Source: VRUE01 sp040879985 | GTDB taxonomy: Bacteria; Actinomycetota; Thermoleophilia; Solirubrobacterales; 70-9 | Direction of reading: 5' to 3' | Assembly (NCBI GenBank): GCA_040879985.1 | Contig: JBBDJH010000004.1 | Span: 62,001 to 126,000, forward strand | DNA: 64,000 nucleotides | Shown here: positions 43,317 through 50,431 of the stretch, in pieces | How positions within the stretch are numbered: position 1 is the first letter of the stretch | Layout: the number at the start of each line of letters is the position of its first letter | The notes under the pieces: model-generated | The model's input: only the letters and a program-made list of their open reading frames with translations | Database searches by the model: none | What the model was told of the DNA's origin: nothing | Position numbers and translations under genes: made by a program

Positions 43317-44951
43317 GTGCCGATGCGGGCCCGCAACTGGCTGACGCCTGCCGCCTGGGTCGCCGCCGTCGCGGCGCTGCTGCTGCTGCTCTTCCCGCTC
43401 GGCTTCCCCAACTACGACACGATCTACTCGCTGCTCTGGGGGCGGGAACTCGCCGACGGCCTCAGCCCCGACCGCGGCGCCGCCCTGCCCCCCACCCCGC
43501 ACCCGCTGGCGGAACTGTTCGGCCTCGTCGCCTCGCCGCTCGGCAACGGCGCGGTCAGCCTGACGATGGTCGTCGCCTACCTCTCGCTCGGCCTGGTCGG
43601 CTACCTCGTCTACCGGCTCGGCGCGCTCTGGTTCGACCGCCCGATCGGCGCCGTCGCGGCGCTGATCGTGCTCACCCGCGCCCCCTTCCTCTCCAACGGC
43701 CTGCGCGCCTACATCGACCTCCCCTACATCGTCCTGGTCCTGGCCGCGCTCGCAATAGAGACCAAACGCCCAAGGGCCGGCTGGCCCGTCCTGCTCCTCC
43801 TCGCCCTCGCCGGCCTACTCCGCCCCGAGGCCTGGCTCTTCAGCTTCGCCTACCTGGGCTATCTGGCGCTGGACTTCCGGCAGCTCCGCCTCCAATGGCT
43901 CCGCCGGCGTCACGGACCCGAAAAGGCGCCGGAAGCGCCCCTCCATTCAGCCGGGGAAACGGACCGCCCCAATGAGAGGGAGGCGGGGGTGCCTCTCGAA
44001 CGGGCGGATACTCAAAAACGCGGCCTAATTAGGCCGCGTTTTGTCCGGACGAGAGGCACCCCCGCCTCCCCCACCCTCCTCGTAATGCTTGCCGTTGCAG
44101 CCCCAGTCTTGTGGGCCATCTTCGACTGGATCACCGCCGGCAGCCCCCTTTACTCCTTCACCGGCACCCGCGAGACGGTCGAGACGCTGGCCCGCGACAC
44201 CGGCCCGGTCGACCTCGTCCTCTACGGCCCGCGCCGGCTCGGCGAGGTCCTGCAGTGGCCGGGCATGGTCGCCGCCCTCGGCGGCGTCGCGGCGGCCGTT
44301 GCGATTGTCCGCTCCCGTCGATCGCAGCTTTTCCCGGGCTATGACCCCGACAAAGCTGCGATCGGCCTCGTCGCCGCCGCGCTCGCGCTCGGCGCCTTCG
44401 CGATCCTCGCCTGCGCCGGGCTGGCGATCATCCCCCGCTACACGATGCTCGCCGCGGCGATCCTCGCCGTCTTCGCCGCGCTCGGCCTGCTCGGCTGGCG
44501 GCTGCTCGCGCCCGGCGATCTTTGGCGGCGCCCCTGGCAGGGCTTCGCCGCGGTCGTCGCGCTGATGTTCGTCATCTGGGCGCCCAACCAGTACGACTTG
44601 CTGCACCGCGTCGACACCGACCTGACCAACCAGAGCGGGATCGAGTCCGACCTCGGCGACCTCGCCGACTCGGGCGCCTTCGAGCCGCCGTGTCTGCCGG
44701 TCTCTGTCCCCAACCACCGCGCCGTCCCCCGGCTCGCCTTCGACCTCGATCTGCGCCCCTCGCGCATCCTCAGCTCCGCCGGGCAACGCCAGCCCCGCCG
44801 CGGCTACTTCCTCGACCCGGCCGGCCCCTTCGTCGTCCGCAACTTCATCCTCGACCCCAACGACCCAGCCCGCCTCGCTACCCCGGTCCCGCCCGGCTTC
44901 CACCAGGTCGCCCGCAACGAGTCCTGGCTCCTCTACCGCCGCTGTCGGTAA
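43317..44951 (+). CDS. GT-C-like multi-membrane protein (probable glycosyltransferase)
   Basis: 544 aa, GTG start, about ten to eleven membrane segments. The first loop has 'NYDTIYSLLWGRELADGLSP', with the acidic and aromatic pattern of GT-C donors, and 'LRAYIDLPYIVLVLAALAIE' and 'ALAGLLRPEAWLFSFAYLGY' follow the PMT/ArnT-like plan. A hydrophilic insertion at about 210-255 is encoded by an inverted-repeat element. It sits between SRP RNA and dnaX on the opposite strand and interrupts that conserved neighbourhood. Specificity unknown. Confidence 0.7.
   Translation: MPMRARNWLTPAAWVAAVAALLLLLFPLGFPNYDTIYSLLWGRELADGLSPDRGAALPPTPHPLAELFGLVASPLGNGAVSLTMVVAYLSLGLVGYLVYRLGALWFDRPIGAVAALIVLTRAPFLSNGLRAYIDLPYIVLVLAALAIETKRPRAGWPVLLLLALAGLLRPEAWLFSFAYLGYLALDFRQLRLQWLRRRHGPEKAPEAPLHSAGETDRPNEREAGVPLERADTQKRGLIRPRFVRTRGTPASPTLLVMLAVAAPVLWAIFDWITAGSPLYSFTGTRETVETLARDTGPVDLVLYGPRRLGEVLQWPGMVAALGGVAAAVAIVRSRRSQLFPGYDPDKAAIGLVAAALALGAFAILACAGLAIIPRYTMLAAAILAVFAALGLLGWRLLAPGDLWRRPWQGFAAVVALMFVIWAPNQYDLLHRVDTDLTNQSGIESDLGDLADSGAFEPPCLPVSVPNHRAVPRLAFDLDLRPSRILSSAGQRQPRRGYFLDPAGPFVVRNFILDPNDPARLATPVPPGFHQVARNESWLLYRRCR
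43978..44070. repeat. Inverted-repeat element with 28-bp palindrome inside a membrane-protein gene
   Basis: Perfect 21-bp arms at 43978-43998 and 44050-44070. At the centre, 44015-44042 is a perfect 28-bp palindrome whose half is AAAACGCGGCCTAA. The frame stays open through the whole element, adding about 31 residues to a loop of the GT-C-like protein. Confidence 0.88.
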
Positions 44952-45096
44952 CCGCCTCGAGAACGTCGGCGTGGCGATGGCGCCGCTGGGGCTGACAGTG
45001 ACCGAGCGGCCCACGGTCGGCATCGAGATGCGCGAGCCGGTCACGACACGCGTCGGGCCGACTCGCCGAGCGCGAGCGGCTTGCCGAGGCTTAAAA
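44952..45096. other. Intergenic, nothing recognised
   Basis: Between the GT-C-like stop and the 3' end of SRP RNA. AAAA at 45093-45096 is the U-run following the SRP RNA on the minus strand. Confidence 0.4.
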
Positions 45097-45371
45097 GTGG
45101 ACCGTGCACCCGCCTTCGAAGCGAGGCCCCCAGGCGTGTCCGCCGCGTTTGGCTCGGGTCGGGCTCACCTGCGGCACCCGCGGCTTCCGCTTAAGGCTGC
45201 TTCCTTCCGGACCTGACCTGATTCGCGTGCCTACGTCGCGCAGGACCCGGCCGTCAACGCCGCCCCCGGCGGACCGGTCCCGAAGGCCAGCCCCTAAGAA
45301 CGGTTTTCGGCCCCGCTAGAGCGGATTGCGGGTTACAGGGCACCGCTGATTCCCCGCCTAGCACGGTCCAC
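45097..45371 (-). ncRNA. ffs: Signal recognition particle RNA, large bacterial type
   Basis: On the minus strand the ends GTGGACCGTGC (from 45371) and GCACGGTCCAC (to 45097) pair perfectly over 11 bp, giving a 275-nt RNA. The conserved domain-IV apical sequence GGTCAGGTCCGGAAGGAAGC AGCC is at 45218-45195. The 5' part contains the Alu-like 'GGCGGGG...CAGCGGTGCCCTGTAA' segment typical of Gram-positive large SRP RNA. A U-run follows the 3' end. It lies upstream of dnaX-ybaB-recR, as in many Gram-positive bacteria. It binds Ffh and targets membrane proteins. Confidence 0.95.
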
Positions 45372-45373
45372 GC

Positions 45374-45405
45374 ACGATCCTACCGCCTCGTGGCCGTAGG
45401 ATCGT
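45374..45405. promoter_or_regulatory. Symmetric divergent promoter (SRP RNA and CPA2 antiporter)
   Basis: Perfect inverted repeat ACGATCCTAC (45374-45383)/GTAGGATCGT (45396-45405). Each arm contains TAGGAT, a -10-like hexamer: one on the minus strand ends six bases before the SRP RNA 5' end, the other (45397-45402) lies ten bases before the TTG of the antiporter. Confidence 0.55.
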
Positions 45406-45412
45406 CCCCGCC

Positions 45413-46630
45413 TTGATCAGCGTCGATTCCGAGTCCTTCTTCGTCATCGTCACGATCGCCGCCCTGGCCGCGGTCACGGTCGCCGTCGTTCCGCGCGCCC
45501 TCGCGCCGCCGGTCGTCGTGGTCGAGCTGCTGCTCGGGATCGTCGTCGGCCCCGAGGTCCTTGGCCTCGCCAAAACCGACGAATTCATCGACTTCTTCGC
45601 CAACCTCGGCCTCGGCATGCTCTTCTTCTTCGCCGGCTACGAGATCGACTTCGAGCGCGTCCGCGGCAAGCCGCTGAAGCTGGGCCTGCTCGGCTGGCTG
45701 CTCTCGATCGCGCTCGCCTACGGGATCGGCGGGGCGCTCGCCGCGGCCGGGGTGGTCCTCTCCTTCCTCTACGTCGGCTCGGCGATGGCGACGACGGCGA
45801 TCGGCACGCTGATCCCGATCCTGCGCGACAACGGCGAGCTGAAGACCCGCTTCGGGACCTACCTGCTGGCCGCCGGCGGGGCCGGGGAGTTCGGCCCGAT
45901 CCTGCTCGTCACGCTCGTCCTCTCGACCCACAACCCGCTGCACGAGGCGGCGATCCTGATCGCCTTCGTCGTCCTCGCGATCGCCGTCGCGCTGGTCTCG
46001 GTGCGGCTCGCCCCGCGCGGCTGGTCGGCGTTCGAGCGGACCTTCGAGGCGAGCAGCCAGCTCGCCGTGCGGATCACCGTCGTCCTTGTCTTCGGCCTGG
46101 TCCTGCTCGCCGGCAAGCTCGGCCTCGACGTGCTGCTCGGCGGCTTCGTCGCCGGGATGATCGTGCGGCTGGCGCTGAAGGGGCGCGAGCTGCAGATCTT
46201 CGAGTCGAAGCTGACCGCGGTCGGCTTCGGCTTCTTCGTCCCCTTCTTCTTCATCGCCAGCGGGATCGAGTTCGACATCGCCGCGCTCAGCTCGGTCGGC
46301 GCACTGGCGAAGGTGGCACTCTTCCTCGCCCTCTTCCTGGTCATCCGCGGCGCTCCGGCGCTGCTGCTCTACCGGGGCGTGCTGCGGGCGCGGCAGCGGG
46401 CGGCGCTCGCCTTCTTCTCGGCGACCGAGCTGCCCCTCGTCGTCGCGATCACGACGATCGCGGTCGACGTCGGGAGGATGGAGAGCTCGACCGCGGCCGG
46501 GCTGGTCGGCGCGGCGATGCTCTCGACGCTGATCTTCCCCTTCGTCGGCCTCGCCCTGCAGCGACGGGCCGTCGCCGAGGACGAGACCGGCCCGCCCGGA
46601 CAGGGCGAGCTCAGCGCCGCCTATGATTGA
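45413..46630 (+). CDS. Cation:proton antiporter, CPA2/Kef-type membrane domain
   Basis: 405 aa, TTG start. Twelve or so membrane segments; 'PPVVVVELLLGIVVGPEVLG' (residues about 32-51) and 'LGMLFFFAGYEIDF' match the family, 'LLGGFVAGMIVRLA' and 'VGFGFFVPFFFIASGIEFDI' the second half. No RCK/TrkA-N domain, so regulation by nucleotides is not built in. Exchanges K+ or Na+ for H+. Confidence 0.9.
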   Translation: MISVDSESFFVIVTIAALAAVTVAVVPRALAPPVVVVELLLGIVVGPEVLGLAKTDEFIDFFANLGLGMLFFFAGYEIDFERVRGKPLKLGLLGWLLSIALAYGIGGALAAAGVVLSFLYVGSAMATTAIGTLIPILRDNGELKTRFGTYLLAAGGAGEFGPILLVTLVLSTHNPLHEAAILIAFVVLAIAVALVSVRLAPRGWSAFERTFEASSQLAVRITVVLVFGLVLLAGKLGLDVLLGGFVAGMIVRLALKGRELQIFESKLTAVGFGFFVPFFFIASGIEFDIAALSSVGALAKVALFLALFLVIRGAPALLLYRGVLRARQRAALAFFSATELPLVVAITTIAVDVGRMESSTAAGLVGAAMLSTLIFPFVGLALQRRAVAEDETGPPGQGELSAAYD

Positions 46631-46638
46631 GCCCTCCC

Positions 46639-46710
46639 GGGCGCGTAGCTCAGCGGGAGAGCGCTCGCCTCACACGCGAGAGGTCGCTGGTTCGAACCCA
46701 GCCGCGCCCA
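46639..46710 (+). tRNA. tRNA-Val (anticodon CAC)
   Basis: Cloverleaf by eye: acceptor GGGCGCG/CGCGCCC, D arm GCTC..GAGC, anticodon stem CTCGC/GCGAG with loop CTCACAC (anticodon 46671-46673), T arm GCTGG-TTCGAAC-CCAGC, discriminator A. CCA not encoded. Its 3' part is repeated at 49178-49222. Confidence 0.96.
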
Positions 46711-46711
46711 T
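46667..46711 (+). repeat. Attachment-site repeat, tRNA copy (attL-like)
   Basis: 45 bp covering anticodon loop to discriminator match 49178-49222 with one mismatch (46673 C, 49184 T). Direct repeats of a tRNA 3' half are the usual footprint of site-specific integration. Confidence 0.85.
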
Positions 46712-46716
46712 CATCT

Positions 46717-46742
46717 GAATCCCCTGCAACTGAGCGGGATTC
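46717..46742. terminator. Hairpin just after the tRNA
   Basis: GAATCCC (46717-46723)/GGGATTC (46736-46742), no T-run. Could end the tRNA transcript or belong to the island's edge. Confidence 0.4.
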
Positions 46743-46830
46743 GGACGCCTCCAGGGTCAACTGCTCGCCCGGCTCGGGCGGCTGGAAATCGTCGCCAGTG
46801 CCCAGTCCGAAAGGCGTAAGCCAGGAAGCC

Positions 46831-46847
46831 CCCGCCTACTAGGCGGG
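46831..46847 (-). terminator. Hairpin after the 67-aa gene
   Basis: CCCGCCT-ACT-AGGCGGG lies seven bases beyond the stop of the minus-strand gene at 46854. No T-run. Confidence 0.4.
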
Positions 46848-46853
46848 CGTGAG

Positions 46854-47057
46854 CTATCCGTCAGCTGGCTGAGCCTCCGTTCGCACCCGTGAAATCGCGT
46901 ACTTGCTAGACAAGGGTTTCATCTTGCCGTTCGTGTCCTTGTAGCGAAGGTTTGGCAATTCCTTCATGAGCCAATAGACATCGTGCCCAAGGTCGGGCAT
47001 CCCAGACCCGCTGTCCGGGACTTTGGTCGTCAGCTCAAACACGAGCTTTGCTTTCAA
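46854..47057 (-). CDS. Small hypothetical protein of the tRNA-Val island
   Basis: 67 aa, 'VFELTTKVPDSGSGMPDLGH' then 'YWLMKELPNLRYKDTNGKM'. Lower G+C and codon choices unlike the chromosome. No family recognised. Followed by a hairpin and preceded by the 179-aa gene on the same strand. Confidence 0.45.
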   Translation of the reverse strand: MKAKLVFELTTKVPDSGSGMPDLGHDVYWLMKELPNLRYKDTNGKMKPLSSKYAISRVRTEAQPADG

Positions 47058-47115
47058 GAGCGCGCCTTTTGATCTCCGGGGCGCCCAACTGGGTGGAGCA
47101 TTCGTCCATCGCCTT

Positions 47116-47655
47116 TCACAATCGGCTTTCGTAGCCGCTCATAAATCGCTTGTCGGCATCACCGTCAGCAACGCCCATAACTTGCTCGACGTCAGCATCG
47201 GGGTCGCTCACCATTTGCTCGACGGTAGCGCCAGAGCCGCGCGGAAACTGCCCTCCGGCCTCGCCCGCTGCCCGCATCAACAGCTCCACTCTCTGAGATG
47301 CAGCTGAGGTTCTTGCGCGGCCGAGTTCCAAACCAAGCTCGTGCTCCTGCCTCAAGCGCCGCTCCTGATCTGCAACCAAGAGGCGTTCTCTGACAATGAG
47401 CACAGCGACCCCAAGGACGATCAGGACAATGCCACCAAAGAAGATGGCGCCAAATTCAAAGCCAGCAAACTCGCGCCCCGAAATTTCGACTCCGCCGATT
47501 CGGATTCCAGTGGCTGCACATGCCAGCAGCGTACCCACCGCCATGATCGTCGGGCCGGGCCATTTGTTGAATAGCGCCGCAATATCGCCCAAATTGATGC
47601 CTTCACGCGGATCTACATCTGTGTTACCGCTAGGACCATCCATTGACTGGTTCAC
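47116..47655 (-). CDS. Two-helix membrane protein of the tRNA-Val island, unknown
   Basis: 179 aa, GTG start with GGAGGA upstream. Residues 1-35 soluble, two membrane segments at about 36-52 and 70-90 ('FGAIFFGGIVLIVLGVAVLI'), then a charged cytoplasmic part with a coiled-coil-like stretch ('ADQERRLRQEHELGLELGRA'). The two-helix plus soluble-tail plan resembles small effector or sensor modules, but I cannot name a family. Confidence 0.6.
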   Translation of the reverse strand: MNQSMDGPSGNTDVDPREGINLGDIAALFNKWPGPTIMAVGTLLACAATGIRIGGVEISGREFAGFEFGAIFFGGIVLIVLGVAVLIVRERLLVADQERRLRQEHELGLELGRARTSAASQRVELLMRAAGEAGGQFPRGSGATVEQMVSDPDADVEQVMGVADGDADKRFMSGYESRL

Positions 47656-47740
47656 GCGTAGTCCTCCATGTGTTTGAAACTCAAGTCAACCCAGATTGAT
47701 AGATCACTATCACATTGAATATTGACAGCGACTCCTGGCA

Positions 47741-48170
47741 TCACCCGCGACTCGATGGAGACCACTTCGGCGGCAAGAATCCAAACAGTCCATCGAGTTC
47801 ACCACCAAGTTTCACCAGAGGTCGCCTGCCTTCCTCGCTGACGCATACCTCGTGGGCCTCGCTCGCCCAGTCGATCCCCGCGGTCCTTGCTGCCATGCTT
47901 CCTCCTCGGTCGATTCATCTCGGCTGATAGCCGGCCACGAGGAGCCGTTGCGCATGCTCATAGGGCGGTGCTCTCGGGCACCACGTCCTGTTGGCGCTTC
48001 TGGCGCCTCGCACCGCCGGGAGGCGCTGGTCTCATGAGGGCCGTCAAAGCGGCAAGCGAGCGTGGCGCTCTCCCGGCGGGGGTCGGCTTCTCTCTGTGTT
48101 CCCCGGGATCTTCGACGGCCTCCCTTCGGTCGGCCTCTCAATCTCAGGAGAACAAGGGGGAGGTTCTCCT
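47741..48170 (-). mobile_element. Probable IS110-family remnant: transposase N-terminus plus upstream region
   Basis: On the minus strand ATG 47896 opens 51 codons beginning 'MAARTAGIDWASEAHEVCV', the DEDD-transposase N-terminus of IS110/IS1111 elements (G-I-D-W-A with the first catalytic Asp), with GAGGAGG upstream. It loses similarity after about 20 residues and stops at 47741, so the enzyme is truncated. In IS110-type elements the stretch upstream of the transposase carries the bridge RNA; here 47897-48170, without an ORF of its own, is in that position. The assignment rests on a short motif. Confidence 0.5.
48146..48170. repeat. Inverted repeat at the edge of the IS110-like remnant
   Basis: AGGAGAAC-9 nt-GTTCTCCT. 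It lies exactly where similarity of the broken PIN gene stops, so it may mark the element boundary or be a terminator. Confidence 0.45.
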
Positions 48171-48173
48171 ATG

Positions 48174-48246
48174 AGCGAGTGCGACCAGGTAGTCATCGTC
48201 CGGGTCACACAGAATCGCTTCGATCTTGGCCGGGCACAGTGCCCGG
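48174..48246 (-). pseudogene. Fragment of a second PIN-domain gene
   Basis: Minus-strand codons read 'AKIEAILCDPDDDYLVALA', matching 'AVLRDPDDDYLVALA' of the intact PIN gene next to it, then diverge at 48173. A 19-bp palindrome GCCGGGCAC-A-GTGCCCGGC (48229-48247) separates the two. Either a partial duplication or a gene broken by the IS-like insertion. Confidence 0.55.
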
Positions 48247-48249
48247 CGT

Positions 48250-48675
48250 CTATTCGAGCAATCCGCTCACCTTGCAGGCTGCGCGAGCATCGAGCGCCGG
48301 CGGCGCAAGGCCGTCGTGATCGAGCAAGTCGCGGTCGCCTGTGACGATTGCCTCTGCATTAGCTTCTAGAGCGAGAGCGACAAGGTAGTCGTCGTCGGGA
48401 TCGCGTAGGACTGCCGGGGGACTAACCGGGTCGTCCAGCACGGTTGCCGCCTCAGCTATCCCGGCCACCAGATCGTCTATCCCCTCCTCCCCAATCTGGT
48501 CTAGGAAGTAGGGCTTGCGAAGAGCGTCCGCGACCTCGCCAAGAAGCTCGGGGCAGACAATCGCCTCGAAGCGCGATCCGTCCAAGTCGCGGTAAATCAG
48601 GCTTGGCGGACTTTCGCCGTGTGGATCGACGCTCCCTGACGCCAAGATGTTGGCGTCGATGACAAGCCGCCTCAA
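48250..48675 (-). CDS. PIN-domain ribonuclease toxin
   Basis: 141 aa. First acidic residue in 'RLVIDANILASG' (D7), further ones in 'PELLGEVADAL' and 'DPDDDYLVALA', and 'IVTGDRDLLD' near the end, the four-acid set of VapC-like PIN nucleases that cut tRNA or rRNA. Start overlaps the antitoxin stop by four bases, the standard antitoxin-toxin order. Inside the tRNA-Val island. Confidence 0.85.
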   Translation of the reverse strand: MRRLVIDANILASGSVDPHGESPPSLIYRDLDGSRFEAIVCPELLGEVADALRKPYFLDQIGEEGIDDLVAGIAEAATVLDDPVSPPAVLRDPDDDYLVALALEANAEAIVTGDRDLLDHDGLAPPALDARAACKVSGLLE

Positions 48676-48929
48676 CCGGCGGCTCGCCGCTCAGCGGCGC
48701 GTTCGTGGCGAACTTCGCGCACCGCCTTGACCGCCTCGCGTTCGATCTCCTCCGACGGCACGCCGGCGAAGCGCTCTCTTGCGCGGTCGCTCGCCTCCCG
48801 CCCCAACTGAATGCGGGCGGCGCTTTCTAGCAACTCGCGGTCGCTTTTCTCGGGGCGGCGCTTGCGCAGCCGCTCCAGCAGCCCTGCGTCGAACTCGAAT
48901 GCGATCCTCGTGGTTGGCGATGCGGCCAT
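48672..48929 (-). CDS. Antitoxin of the PIN toxin
   Basis: 85 aa. 'TRIAFEFDAGLLERLRKRRP' suits a ribbon-helix-helix strand and first helix, followed by a charged helical region that would wrap the toxin. Binds the toxin and its own promoter. Exact antitoxin family uncertain. Confidence 0.75.
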   Translation of the reverse strand: MAASPTTRIAFEFDAGLLERLRKRRPEKSDRELLESAARIQLGREASDRARERFAGVPSEEIEREAVKAVREVRHERAAERRAAG

Positions 48930-49177
48930 GTCGAAATGGTAGCGCCGAGGCGGGAAGCTCCCATGACGCGCAAGAGCCGCCCGAAGGCGGCTCCGTATCT
49001 CAGCCGCCGAAGCGAACTGAGGGGGTGGCAGCAGTGTAGCTGGGCACCAGTGCCCAGAGCAGGCATTATCGACCGCAAACTGCGGTAATCCAGCGGCTCA
49101 GAGGATCGGCGGCGGGAGGTACGTCATTCCGCTTGAGAATACGGTTTTCTCGCCGCATTTCGGCTCCTCCGAAACGC
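48930..49177. other. Right part of the island without a gene; two hairpins
   Basis: AGCCGCC-CGAA-GGCGGCT (48975-48992) and CTGGGCAC-CA-GTGCCCAG (49040-49057). No integrase or other ORF with coding character seen. Confidence 0.5.
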
Positions 49178-49222
49178 GCCTCATACGCGAGAGGTCGCTG
49201 GTTCGAACCCAGCCGCGCCCAT
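49178..49222 (+). repeat. Attachment-site repeat, partial tRNA copy (attR-like)
   Basis: Copy of the tRNA-Val 3' half; the 5' half is missing, so it is not a functional tRNA. Upstream bases do not continue the tRNA. Confidence 0.85.
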
Positions 49223-49239
49223 GCTGTCTGCACATGTAT

Positions 49240-49272
49240 ACGTACAAAAATATGTACGTCTTTTGCTACCCT
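49240..49272 (+). promoter_or_regulatory. Operator and promoter of the Phd/YefM-like gene
   Basis: ACGTACA (49240-49246) and TGTACGT (49253-49259) form a 7-bp inverted repeat with a six-base A/T spacer. YefM/Phd antitoxins recognise palindromes built on TGTACA. TACCCT (49267-49272) lies six bases before the ATG, a leaderless -10. Confidence 0.55.
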
Positions 49273-49278
49273 TGGGCC

Positions 49279-49578
49279 ATGGCGGCTCGCCCCCAAAGCG
49301 TCGTTCCCAGTGCCGAGGCTAGGGATCATCTCTCCAGCTACCTGAAGCTCTTTCGCGAAAAGGGCGGACAGGCAGATCCGGTCGTCTTCGGCTCTCATCG
49401 GAAGCCGGAGGGCGTCATTTTGTCCTACGAGCGATACGAGTGGCAGACGGAAATCCTGGACGAGCTGGTGGCGTCGGAGGAGGTTCGCGAGGCCATTGCC
49501 CAAGACACCGGCAAGCGGGTCAAGCTGGCCGATGTCGCTCGTGAAGCGGGCTTCGACCCGGCGGAGTCCGGCCTGTAG
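49279..49578 (+). CDS. Phd/YefM-like antitoxin, orphan
   Basis: 99 aa from ATG 49279. N-terminal 'SVVPSAEARDHLSSYLKLFR' and 'PVVFGSHRKPEGVILSYERY' follow the Phd/YefM DNA-binding fold; the C-terminal half is a toxin-binding helix. No toxin gene follows: the next gene is on the other strand. An earlier ATG (49234) would run through the operator. Just outside the right attachment repeat. Confidence 0.75.
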   Translation: MAARPQSVVPSAEARDHLSSYLKLFREKGGQADPVVFGSHRKPEGVILSYERYEWQTEILDELVASEEVREAIAQDTGKRVKLADVAREAGFDPAESGL

Positions 49579-49637
49579 CGCTCGACCGACTACATGGGCG
49601 CGACTGAGATACCCCGACAGATTCGTTCGTAGTTCTC

Positions 49638-50018
49638 TCAGGGCTGTTGGAGCACTGAGAGGGTGTTGCCGGCCGGGTCCTTGAACCAGGCGATCATCGG
49701 GCCGGGGCCTCGGGCTATGCCTTTCTCGTCCTGGTCGAAGCCGCCGTAGCGCTCGAACTCGACGCCGCGCGCGGCGAGGCCGTCGACGGTGGCATCGATG
49801 TCGCCGACCTCGAAGTTGAGCAGGGTGAAGTTGGCCGGGGCGTGGTCGGGTTTCGCGTAGACGAAGATCTCGTCGCCGCCCGTGACCTTGATCGTGATCA
49901 GGCCGTGCTTCTCGTCCAGCACGCTGACCTCGAGGCCGAGCGTCTCTGCGTAGAACCGCTTCGCGGCGTCGATGTCGTTGACGGCGAAGCCGCTGAAGGC
50001 TTTGGTGTCGGCCAGCAT
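49638..50018 (-). CDS. VOC-superfamily protein (glyoxalase/bleomycin-resistance fold)
   Basis: 126 aa. 'AVNDIDAAKRFYAETLGLEV' at the N-terminus and 'IARGPGPMIAWFKDPAGNTL' at the C-terminus are the paired VOC repeats with a metal-ligand Glu position near 'FTLLNFEVGD'. Enzymatic function not predictable. Confidence 0.88.
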   Translation of the reverse strand: MLADTKAFSGFAVNDIDAAKRFYAETLGLEVSVLDEKHGLITIKVTGGDEIFVYAKPDHAPANFTLLNFEVGDIDATVDGLAARGVEFERYGGFDQDEKGIARGPGPMIAWFKDPAGNTLSVLQQP

Positions 50019-50057
50019 TTGCGGGCTCCTTTCGTTGTGTCCTGCCTCGGCTCGACC

Positions 50058-50426
50058 CTACCCGGACAGCTCGGGGATGAAGCGCTCGATGTGCTCGGCG
50101 ATCGTGCGACGCACCCAGTCCTGGGTCGCCGCGTCGGCCATGCGGTAGCGGCCGAGCAGCATCTTCTGGTCGTCGAGCGGCAGGCCGGCGATCTCCCAGC
50201 GCACCGCGAGGCGCTCGAAGAGCAGCTCCGAGCGGCGGCGCCAGGCGTCGTCCTGGCTGGTCGCCGCCGTCGCCGGACCTTCGCCGAGCTTGGCGATCGT
50301 GCCCGCGCTGAGCGACCGGCGCAGGGTCAGGACGTTGCCCTCGACGTCGCTGTAGTCGACCGTCGGCGCCTTCTCCCTCGGCCGCCGCTTCTTGCGCTTC
50401 GCCATCTCCCCGAGTCTGCCACTCAT
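50058..50426 (-). CDS. Hypothetical protein downstream of arfB
   Basis: 122 aa; a second ATG at 50405 gives 115 aa. Lys/Arg-rich start (AKRKKRRPREKAP), then a helical part with 'DDAWRRRSELLFERLAVRWE' and 'WVRRTIAEHIERFIPELSG'. Family unknown. It begins five bases after arfB on the same strand, so the pair is probably co-transcribed. Confidence 0.7.
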   Translation of the reverse strand: MSGRLGEMAKRKKRRPREKAPTVDYSDVEGNVLTLRRSLSAGTIAKLGEGPATAATSQDDAWRRRSELLFERLAVRWEIAGLPLDDQKMLLGRYRMADAATQDWVRRTIAEHIERFIPELSG

Positions 50427-50431
50427 CAGGC

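Noticed and set aside
44952..45096. Small gene after the GT-C-like gene
   Set aside because: Open frames exist on both strands but show no start signal or recognisable protein pattern.
47812..48141. 109-codon minus-strand frame upstream of the IS110-like start
   Set aside because: Arg/Ser/Gly-rich, overlaps the transposase start in another frame; better explained as the non-coding end of the IS.
49178..49222. Second tRNA gene
   Set aside because: Only the 3' half is present; the bases upstream cannot form acceptor or D stems.
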